DNA from: Bacteroidota bacterium
GTDB lineage: Bacteria; Bacteroidota; Bacteroidia; Bacteroidales; Bacteroidaceae
Reading direction: 5' to 3'
Length of the DNA: 12,500 nt
Assembly: GCA_023458215.1 (NCBI GenBank)
Contig: JAEXAJ010000118.1
Location: 1 to 12,500 of the forward strand
Position 1 is the first letter of the stretch. Every line of letters begins with the position of its first letter. Below the pieces are notes generated by a model that was given only the letters and a program-made list of their open reading frames with translations, was not told the origin of the DNA and did no database searches. Below are positions 1-5,375 of this stretch, one piece after another. The position numbers were made by a program, and so were the translations under genes.

Positions 1-1
1 C

Positions 2-250
2 ATGGCGGACCGCTCATTAGTGAACGAGTCTCTTGCGAGGGAAATTGATAGAGCACTTTCTACGTTAACCGAGCGCGAAAAAGAAATCATACAGATGTTT
101 TTCGGCATCGGACAACAGGAAATGACACTAGAAGAAATCGGCGACAAATTCGGTCTTACCCGTGAGCGTGTGCGTCAGATTAAAGAAAAGGCAATAAGAA
201 GATTAAGACAAAGTAATCGTAGTAAATTGCTCAAATCTTATTTGGGATAA
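2..250 (+). CDS. rpoD: Primary RNA polymerase sigma factor RpoD, C-terminal part (5' end lies outside the window)
   Basis: These are the last 82 codons of the primary (group 1) sigma factor, which directs RNA polymerase to housekeeping promoters. The visible part is sigma region 4. [17 protein letters not shown] is the region 4.1 pattern, and the helix-turn-helix of region 4.2, which contacts the -33/-35 promoter element, follows as [24 protein letters not shown]. It ends in the basic tail [17 protein letters not shown], typical of Bacteroidales. The ATG at position 2 is only an internal methionine: region 4 never stands alone in this family, and the reading frame is open to the window edge. 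Bacteroidetes primary sigma factors are known to use an unusual promoter, TTTG near -33 and TAnnTTTG near -7, and matches to that pattern recur in this window. Identification is near certain; only the missing N-terminal part cannot be judged. Confidence 0.97.
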   Translation: MADRSLVNESLAREIDRALSTLTEREKEIIQMFFGIGQQEMTLEEIGDKFGLTRERVRQIKEKAIRRLRQSNRSKLLKSYLG

Positions 251-286
251 ATAAGAAATATCAGTTTCCGACAAATAGAAGGAATT

Positions 287-324
287 AAAAACCGGTCTGT
301 CTTTTATAGATAGCCGGTTTTTTT
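287..324 (+). terminator. Rho-independent terminator after rpoD
   Basis: AAAAACCGG at 287-295 pairs with CCGGTTTTT at 314-322. The stem encloses about 18 bases of AT-rich loop and runs into a tract of seven T (318-324). It starts 37 bases after the rpoD stop, so it is the natural end of that transcript. Its T tract runs straight into the -7 box of the next promoter. Confidence 0.85.
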
Positions 325-335
325 GTTATCTTTGC
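302..335 (+). promoter_or_regulatory. Predicted Bacteroides-type promoter for the 403-2030 gene pair
   Basis: TATCTTTGC at 327-335 is an exact match to the Bacteroides -7 consensus TAnnTTTGC. The -33 region is weak: TTTT at 302-305 stands 21 bases upstream, where TTTG is expected. Transcription would begin near 342, leaving a leader of about 60 bases before the ATG at 403. The -33 region lies inside the loop of the rpoD terminator. Confidence 0.6.
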
Positions 336-367
336 CCCGATTGTTAATTGATATCTTTCAATAACGC

Positions 368-402
368 ATAAATTATAATTCATCACTTATAATTCATATT
401 TT
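368..402. repeat. Heptamer-periodic AT-rich repeat in the leader of the 403 gene
   Basis: Five consecutive 7-base units can be read up to the start codon: ATAAATT, ATAATTC, ATCACTT, ATAATTC, ATATTTT. TTATAATTCAT occurs twice, 14 bases apart (373-383 and 387-397). The 17 bases at 382-398 match 16 of 17 bases at 10570-10586, in the gap between fkp and rlmH, so this belongs to a dispersed intergenic repeat family. Its function is unknown. Confidence 0.6.
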
Positions 403-801
403 ATGAAATACGTTCGGATCATTTTTGCTGTAGCTTTGGCTTTTATGTTTTGCTCGGCATTTACTCTCAAAAACAAAGAGAAGCAAGTATATGCATTTGG
501 TATAGCGGCTTCTTTCAACGATTCAGTGGTTTATTGTACTGAAATTCAAGTATTGGATAGTGCAGAATTAGACAAGAACGGCTTCTTGCCCAAACGTGAA
601 CAGTATACCTATCAGTTGAAAAATCATTTGGAATATGAAATGAAAAAACCGGATTATACCTGTATGATCTATTTCTCAGAGAGTAAGGGCAAGTTAGAAA
701 AAGAGGCTGCAAAGGTAAAAGGCAAATATAAGAAGGGGAATGGGCAGGTCTTGCAAACTGTTAGCTCTGCTGAATTTACTTTTAAGAAACCTCAGGAATA
801 A
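403..801 (+). CDS. Small exported protein of unknown function, upstream of the C11 protease
   Basis: A 132-residue protein that I cannot assign to a named family. The N-terminus is a plausible Sec signal: MKYVR, then a hydrophobic stretch at about residues 6-20, with possible cleavage after CSA (residue 19). Cys17 is not in a good lipobox because Phe stands at -1, so a soluble periplasmic or secreted protein is more likely than a lipoprotein. The mature part, about 110 residues, is rich in Lys and Glu, with beta-like stretches around 28-50 and 84-92 and two cysteines (45 and 87) that could form a disulfide. The first 20 residues, the codon use and the close downstream gene support a real gene. 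The next gene starts only 38 bases after the stop with no terminator between them, so co-transcription with the protease is likely. Its role might relate to that protease, but nothing in the sequence shows this. Confidence 0.85.
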   Translation: MKYVRIIFAVALAFMFCSAFTLKNKEKQVYAFGIAASFNDSVVYCTEIQVLDSAELDKNGFLPKREQYTYQLKNHLEYEMKKPDYTCMIYFSESKGKLEKEAAKVKGKYKKGNGQVLQTVSSAEFTFKKPQE

Positions 802-839
802 TTTTTTAATCAAAACGGCGTTTCGTTTGTTGTAATGCC

Positions 840-2030
840 ATGAAAAAGAAGTTATATATATTATTATGGATGTGTTGCTCGGTCTTGCTGGTTGCATGTG
901 AGGGCGATGATCCTACGCCGGAGCCTCCCGCTTATGGTAGTCGTACGGTTTTGATCTATTTGGCAGCAGATAATAGCCTTTCGAGTCAGGTATCGGCAGA
1001 TTTGCAGGAAATGAAAGAAGGCGTGGCAAAGCTGAATAGTTCTAATATACATTTATTGGTTTATATTGATGCCGGTGGTTCTCCTCGTCTTGTTGAATTG
1101 ACAAAAAAGAATGGGGAGGTAGTAGAGAGCCTGATAAAATCGTACGAATCACGCAATTCTGTTGGCACTGCCGAAACATTAGAGGTTTTTAATGAAGTGT
1201 TTTCCAATAATAAATTTTTGGCAGATAGTTATGGATTAGTTTATTGGTCGCATGGCGATGGCTGGGTCCCCAATCCTCTTCCTACATCAAGATGGGTAGG
1301 TCAAGATACAGGTAACGGCACTCATTATATGAATATCACAGACTTAGTGACAATTCTGAAAAGTGCTCCTCATTTTGATTTTCTCTTATTCGATGCTTGT
1401 TTTATGCAATCGATCGAGGTGGCTTATGCGGTGCGTAATTATACAGATTATTATATAGGTTCGCCTACCGAGATTCCTGGTCCCGGTGCCCGCTATGATA
1501 TTCTTGTTCCCGCTATGTTCTCTGAAGGGGATGTTGCATTGAAAACTGCCGTTGCCTATTTTGATCCCTATAATGAAAATTATGATAGTGGTAAAGGAAA
1601 CACAAACTTAAACTGGACGGGTGGTGTATCGGTTTCTTTACTGAAAAGCTCCGAATTAGAACGTTTGGCGAATATGACTAAGCAAGTGTTGTCGGGTGTT
1701 GCAAATAATACAGAGCTTCGTTCAAAAGTCTTTGATTATGATAAACGTTCATCCTTCTACAGTCATGTAGGTTATTATGATATGGTAGAAATGATGCGTC
1801 TTTTGACTGATAATTCGGGTTTCACTGCTTGGAAGCAGGTTTATGATGATGCCATGACTTATTGGGCTACTACTCCTATGAACTATTCTGCTTTTGCTGA
1901 TATGTTCTCAATGAAAGGTACGAATGGTGTTTCCCATTATATTCCAACTTCTAATAGCTCGGCTATCAGTACCGCTTATCGTTCTACTGAATGGTATGAG
2001 GCAGCGGGGCTCTCTAAACTTGGTTGGTAA
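840..2030 (+). CDS. Clostripain-family (peptidase C11) cysteine protease, lipoprotein
   Basis: A 396-residue predicted endopeptidase of clan CD. C11 enzymes usually cut after Arg or Lys and often self-activate. The catalytic pair is visible: His138 in LVYWSHGDGW and Cys187 in LLFDACFMQS, each after a hydrophobic beta strand as the caspase-like fold requires. The N-terminal strand RTVLIYLAADNSLS (35-48) is typical of the family. The signal peptide ends in the lipobox LVAC, giving lipidated Cys20. The residues after it, EGDD, are acidic, which in Bacteroidetes favours export to the outer face of the outer membrane. The Pro-rich segment 25-30 is a likely tether. Arg151, between the two catalytic residues, is a candidate self-cleavage site by analogy with other C11 enzymes; this is inference. 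The length suits single-domain bacterial C11 proteins and all catalytic residues are present. It is probably transcribed with the small exported protein upstream. The natural substrate is unknown. Confidence 0.93.
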   Translation: MKKKLYILLWMCCSVLLVACEGDDPTPEPPAYGSRTVLIYLAADNSLSSQVSADLQEMKEGVAKLNSSNIHLLVYIDAGGSPRLVELTKKNGEVVESLIKSYESRNSVGTAETLEVFNEVFSNNKFLADSYGLVYWSHGDGWVPNPLPTSRWVGQDTGNGTHYMNITDLVTILKSAPHFDFLLFDACFMQSIEVAYAVRNYTDYYIGSPTEIPGPGARYDILVPAMFSEGDVALKTAVAYFDPYNENYDSGKGNTNLNWTGGVSVSLLKSSELERLANMTKQVLSGVANNTELRSKVFDYDKRSSFYSHVGYYDMVEMMRLLTDNSGFTAWKQVYDDAMTYWATTPMNYSAFADMFSMKGTNGVSHYIPTSNSSAISTAYRSTEWYEAAGLSKLGW

Positions 2031-2052
2031 ATCGTATTATAACATTATAATT

Positions 2053-2104
2053 GCACGTACTCACACAGAAAAATCTATTTTTTTTCTGTGTGAATACGTG
2101 CTTT
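2053..2104 (+). terminator. Strong terminator hairpin after the C11 protease
   Basis: A 21-bp stem with one mismatch joins 2053-2073 and 2081-2101 (GCACGTA...CACACAGAAAAA against TTTTTCTGTGTG...TACGTGC), with a 7-base loop at 2074-2080. The A-rich foot of the left arm pairs with a T run, so it could act in both directions; TTT follows the stem. It begins 23 bases after the stop codon. Confidence 0.8.
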
Positions 2105-2146
2105 CTTTTATGTAATATCCCTTAAAAATAAGTCGGTTAACATTAT

Positions 2147-2192
2147 TTTCCAATGGAAATTATTACATATTAGAAATTATTGCTTTATTTGC
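2147..2192 (+). promoter_or_regulatory. Probable promoter region of the sulfur-relay fusion gene, with a 13-base dyad
   Basis: TTTATTTGC at 2184-2192 matches eight of nine positions of the -7 box TAnnTTTGC (TT in place of TA). No clear TTTG lies at the right spacing upstream. The perfect hyphenated dyad TTTCC-AAT-GGAAA at 2147-2159 ends at the expected -33 position, a fair place for a regulator to bind. The start codon is at 2219. Confidence 0.4.
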
Positions 2193-2218
2193 ATCGTCAA
2201 ACATAAAAACTAAGAATT

Positions 2219-4684
2219 ATGAAATATGTAATCATTGGCGGTGTAGCAGGTGGAGCTACAGCTGCCGCCCGACTGAGAAGAGTAGACGAAATGGCCGAAA
2301 TCATTTTATTGGAAAAAGGCCCATATATCTCATATGCCAACTGTGGTTTACCTTATTATATAGGTGGTGTCATAACCGATCGTGAAAAACTACTGGTGCA
2401 AACGCCGAAATCTTTCGGAAAGCGTTTCCGTATTGATGTACGGGTACAGAATGAAGTGCTTGCCATTCATCCCGAAAAGAAGACTGTCACTATACGTCGC
2501 ACCGGCGGAGAAGAATATGAAGAAAGCTATGACAAGCTCCTGTTGTCTCCGGGAGCCAATCCCGTGAAACCGCCGTTGGAAGGCATTCATTCCGAAGGTA
2601 TCTTTACCTTGCGCAATGTGGAAGATACCGACCACATCAAGGCTTATGTCACAGACAAGCATGTGAAGCATGCCGTAGTAGTAGGTGCCGGTTTCATCGG
2701 ACTGGAGATGGCCGAAAATCTGCATCATGCCGGTGTAGCAGTTTCTGTTGTCGAAATGGGAAATCAGGTAATGGCGCCTATCGACTATTCGATGGCTGCT
2801 CCTATCCATCAACATCTATTGCAGAAGGGCGTTTCTCTGTATCTTGAAGAAGGGGTTACCCGCTTCGAACGTACGGATCATGGACTTATGGTTTTTCTGA
2901 AAAGTGGTAAGACGATACCTGCCGACATGGTGCTACTATCCATTGGCGTACGTCCTGCAACAGCACTGGCGCAGCAAGCCGGCTTAAAATTGGGAGAAAC
3001 CGGTGGTATTTGGGTGGACGAACATTTGGAAACATCTGCAAAAGACATTTATGCAGTGGGTGATGCCATTGAATATCCTCATCCGTTGACCGGTAAACCT
3101 TGGCTGAATTATCTTGCCAATCCAGCCAATCGTCAGGGACGAATCGTTGCAGATAATATGGTATTTGGTAATACAGTTACATACGAAGGCGCCATCGGAA
3201 CATCTATCGCTAAAGTTTTCGATATGACGGTAGCTTCTACCGGACTTGCCGCAAAGCGTTTGAAGCAATGGGACATGGAGTATCAGAGTTCGGTAACTCA
3301 TTCTGCCTCTCATGCCGGCTATTATCCCGATGCCTTGCCTCTGACTCTGAAGCTGACATTCCATCCCAAAACCGGTAAGCTTTACGGTGCGCAATGTGTG
3401 GGCTACGAAGGTGTGGACAAACGCATCGACCAAATAGCGGAACTTATTAAGCACGGTGGTACGGTATATGATCTTATGGAAACGGAACATGCCTACGCGC
3501 CTCCTTTCTCTTCTGCCAAAGATCCGATTGCTATTGGCGGCTATGTGGCATCCAATATTATCAGCGGTGCAATGCCTGTTATTTCGTGGCGTGAATTGGC
3601 GGATCGGAAGAACGAAGTGATGTTGATAGATACACGTACTTCGGAAGAATATTCTTTCGGTACCATTCCGGGCGCAATCAATATACCGTTGGATGAAATG
3701 CGGGAGCATCTTTCTGAGATACCTACGGATAAGCCTGTCGTGCTTTTCTGTGCAGTTGGGTTGCGGGGCTATTTGGCTCAACGCATTTTGATGGGGCGTG
3801 GCTATCGCAATGTTCGTAATCTGATAGGTGGTTATAAGACTTATTCCACAAGTATGGCTCCTGTTCCGATTTCTTTGGCTGAGACTTCTTCTTGCATTGC
3901 GGCATCAGTTTCATCGGAGCCGGATGCATCCTCTGCATCTGCCTCAAAAAAGGAAACATTGAAAATCAATGCATGTGGTTTGCAGTGCCCGGGTCCTATC
4001 ATGCAGGTAAAGAAGGCAATGGATAGTGTGGCTATCGGTGATCGCGTGGAGATAGTAGCTACCGATGCAGGCTTTGCTCGCGATGCTTCTGCTTGGTGTG
4101 ATACTACCGGCAACAAACTGATTGAGAAGTATGAAGAGAAAGGGCGTTACACGGTTGTCATAGAGAAAGGTGATCCGGATTGTGTTTGTCCTACTAATGC
4201 TCATACCAGTGGAGGTAGGGGAAAGACCTTGATTCTTTTCAGTGATGACTTGGACAAGGCACTGGCTACGTTTGTCTTGGCAAATGGTGCCGCTGCAACA
4301 GGGCAAAAGGTGACTATCTTCTTTACTTTTTGGGGACTGAATGTGTTGAAGAAAGTGCAAAAACCTAAAGTACAAAAGGACTTTTTCGGTAAGATGTTTG
4401 GTATGATGTTGCCATCCAGTTCGCTGAAACTCAAATTATCACAGATGAACATGTTTGGTATGGGTAGTCGCATGATGCGTTTTCTGATGAAACGTAAAGG
4501 AGTAGATTCACTGGAATCTTTGCGTTCGCAAGCATTGGCGCAAGGAGTGGAGTTCATTGCTTGCCAGATGTCTATGGATATGATGGGAATTATGCGTGAA
4601 GAACTATTGGAGCAAGTTACCATAGGTGGTGTGGCAACCTATATGGAGCGCGCTGACAAAGCGAATGTGAATCTTTTCATATAG
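2219..4684 (+). CDS. Four-domain sulfur-relay fusion: CoA-disulfide/persulfide reductase, rhodanese, TusA and DsrE-like domains
   Basis: An 821-residue cytoplasmic protein with no signal peptide. Residues 1-445 are a pyridine nucleotide-disulfide oxidoreductase: FAD-binding GGVAGG at 7-12, the redox site YANCGLPYY with Cys42 characteristic of CoA-disulfide reductases and persulfide reductases, NAD(P)H-binding VVGAGFIGLE at 154-163, and the FAD motif IYAVGDA at 277-283. Residues 455-545 are a rhodanese with active Cys511 in the loop CAVGLR. A Ser/Ala/Glu-rich linker (about 551-579) leads to a TusA domain at 580-650 with the CPGP motif (Cys590). Residues 669-821 resemble the DsrE/DsrF-like family, with a conserved-looking Cys782 in ACQMSMDMMG. 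Known CoADR-rhodanese proteins reduce CoA persulfides or polysulfides with NAD(P)H. Adding TusA and DsrE, both persulfide carriers, suggests sulfane sulfur is passed between domains within one chain. The exact donor and acceptor are inference. A MarR regulator follows 66 bases downstream. Confidence 0.93.
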   Translation: MKYVIIGGVAGGATAAARLRRVDEMAEIILLEKGPYISYANCGLPYYIGGVITDREKLLVQTPKSFGKRFRIDVRVQNEVLAIHPEKKTVTIRRTGGEEYEESYDKLLLSPGANPVKPPLEGIHSEGIFTLRNVEDTDHIKAYVTDKHVKHAVVVGAGFIGLEMAENLHHAGVAVSVVEMGNQVMAPIDYSMAAPIHQHLLQKGVSLYLEEGVTRFERTDHGLMVFLKSGKTIPADMVLLSIGVRPATALAQQAGLKLGETGGIWVDEHLETSAKDIYAVGDAIEYPHPLTGKPWLNYLANPANRQGRIVADNMVFGNTVTYEGAIGTSIAKVFDMTVASTGLAAKRLKQWDMEYQSSVTHSASHAGYYPDALPLTLKLTFHPKTGKLYGAQCVGYEGVDKRIDQIAELIKHGGTVYDLMETEHAYAPPFSSAKDPIAIGGYVASNIISGAMPVISWRELADRKNEVMLIDTRTSEEYSFGTIPGAINIPLDEMREHLSEIPTDKPVVLFCAVGLRGYLAQRILMGRGYRNVRNLIGGYKTYSTSMAPVPISLAETSSCIAASVSSEPDASSASASKKETLKINACGLQCPGPIMQVKKAMDSVAIGDRVEIVATDAGFARDASAWCDTTGNKLIEKYEEKGRYTVVIEKGDPDCVCPTNAHTSGGRGKTLILFSDDLDKALATFVLANGAAATGQKVTIFFTFWGLNVLKKVQKPKVQKDFFGKMFGMMLPSSSLKLKLSQMNMFGMGSRMMRFLMKRKGVDSLESLRSQALAQGVEFIACQMSMDMMGIMREELLEQVTIGGVATYMERADKANVNLFI

Positions 4685-4690
4685 AAGTAA

Positions 4691-4720
4691 TTTAATAGCC
4701 GGAATATTCTTTATTTTTGC
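4691..4720 (+). promoter_or_regulatory. Predicted promoter of the MarR-type gene
   Basis: TATTTTTGC at 4712-4720 matches the Bacteroides -7 consensus exactly. The upstream element is poor: TTTA at 4691-4694, 17 bases away. The 8-base palindrome GAATATTC at 4702-4709 lies between the two and could serve autoregulation, but it is short enough to be chance. The promoter begins only seven bases after the stop of the preceding gene. Confidence 0.5.
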
Positions 4721-4750
4721 ACCATTAAAGAAAAAGAGAAGAAAAAAGAT

Positions 4751-5107
4751 ATGGAGACTTTATGCAAAATCCGTGATATCTATCGGTCGATTGCCGAGTT
4801 TGAGGTACAGTTTACGCAAGTGTACGATCTTTCACTGAATGAAGGAATGTTGCTGTGCACGCTGCTGAGCCGTCCCAAACTTACTTCAAGTGAGATAGCG
4901 GAGGCTTTGGGTTTGTCTGCTTCCAATACTTCAAAGGTGATTCGTTCAGTAGAAGATAAAAAGCTGATAACCCGTCTCGTCGGTAAAGAGGACAAGCGTC
5001 AGATGCAATTCACGCTTACCTCGGAAGGGAAAAACCGGATTACCGATATTAAGAATGCTGCTTTTAAAATGCCCGATTTATTGCAGCAAGTGGTTAGTCT
5101 TGTTTAG
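4751..5107 (+). CDS. Short MarR-family transcriptional regulator
   Basis: A 118-residue winged helix-turn-helix protein. Residues 1-40 form the N-terminal dimerisation helix and first helix. KLTSSEIAEALGLSASNTSKVIRSVEDKKLI, from about 43 to 73, is the helix-turn-helix with its recognition helix (ASNTSKVIRSVE). The wing follows as RLVGKEDKRQMQFTLTSEGK (75-94), the usual MarR pattern in which a basic D-K-R segment precedes the last beta strand. At 118 residues it is shorter than the usual 140-150, and the loss falls in the C-terminal dimerisation helices, so its dimer may be less extensive. Two cysteines, Cys5 and Cys36, lie in the N-terminal dimerisation part, where some relatives sense oxidants. 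Its position just after the sulfur-relay fusion suggests, by inference, that it controls that gene or the neighbouring operon. Its own promoter is recognisable. The effector is unknown. Confidence 0.9.
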   Translation: METLCKIRDIYRSIAEFEVQFTQVYDLSLNEGMLLCTLLSRPKLTSSEIAEALGLSASNTSKVIRSVEDKKLITRLVGKEDKRQMQFTLTSEGKNRITDIKNAAFKMPDLLQQVVSLV

Positions 5108-5163
5108 CATTAATCAGCATTTCATACAGAAGAAAGTTCATCAAATTCATGTTGAATAAGAAG

Positions 5164-5211
5164 TTAATATCGTGTTAGCAAGAAGTTTACTTCGTGTTAA
5201 CACGATATTAA
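5164..5211. repeat. 14-bp inverted repeat with inner hairpin and palindrome
   Basis: TTAATATCGTGTTA (5164-5177) is the exact reverse complement of TAACACGATATTAA (5198-5211), 20 bases apart. The space between holds a second dyad, GAAGT-TT-ACTTC (5182-5193). TCGTGTTAACACGA at 5192-5205 is a perfect 14-bp palindrome that overlaps the right arm. No T tract follows, so it is not a standard terminator; operator sites are more likely. Confidence 0.75.
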
Positions 5212-5291
5212 TTTATTGTAGTACACGATATTAATTTATTGTAGTACACGATATTGATATCTTGTGCGACACGATGTTAATACAATCTTTA
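5200..5291 (+). repeat. Four direct 23-bp repeats, probable operator array upstream of the GH84-fkp operon
   Basis: Units begin at 5200, 5223, 5246 and 5269 with an exact 23-base period. Units 1 and 2 are identical over all 23 bases; unit 3 agrees at 17 and unit 4 at 15. Conservation is concentrated in the first 13 bases, with core ACACGATATTAA, and the tail drifts. That pattern suits a protein-binding core better than simple slippage. The same core occurs inverted at 5164-5177. The last unit ends 20 bases before the -33 box of the GH84 promoter. The repeats abut without unique spacers, which rules out a CRISPR array. Confidence 0.75.
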
Positions 5292-5310
5292 CCGCTTTTT
5301 TTTATAATTG

Positions 5311-5343
5311 TTTGTATAAGTTATATAGTTTAGTTTCCTTTGC
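5311..5343 (+). promoter_or_regulatory. Predicted promoter of the GH84-fkp operon
   Basis: TTTG at 5311-5314 and TTCCTTTGC at 5335-5343 are separated by exactly 20 bases, the expected Bacteroides spacing. The -33 box is perfect and the -7 box has one mismatch (TT for TA). Transcription should start near 5350, about 26 bases before the ATG at 5376. Confidence 0.65.
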
Positions 5344-5375
5344 AGTATTAACTAAAATACTACCCCCAATCTATT

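Noticed and set aside
2..4. ATG at position 2 as the start of a small gene
   Set aside because: The residues from here on are sigma factor region 4, which is only the C-terminal end of a longer protein; the frame is open to the window edge.
403..462. Lipoprotein signal in the 403 gene
   Set aside because: Cys17 has Phe at -1 and +1 onwards gives no lipobox, so an ordinary Sec signal is more likely.
813..823. Dyad AAACG-G-CGTTT between the 403 gene and the protease as a terminator
   Set aside because: Five base pairs around a single base cannot form a stable hairpin loop, and no T tract follows; the genes are better read as one transcript.
2984..3781. 265-codon open frame on the minus strand inside the sulfur-relay gene
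   Set aside because: It lies wholly antisense to recognised flavoprotein and rhodanese domains, its residues (many His, Arg, Cys) look like a shadow translation, and it has no promoter or family features.
5145..5157. Dyad ATTCA-TGT-TGAAT after the MarR-type gene as a terminator
   Set aside because: The stem is short and AT-rich with a three-base loop, and no T tract follows.
5200..5291. CRISPR array
   Set aside because: The 23-base units abut directly with no unique spacers, and no cas genes are near.
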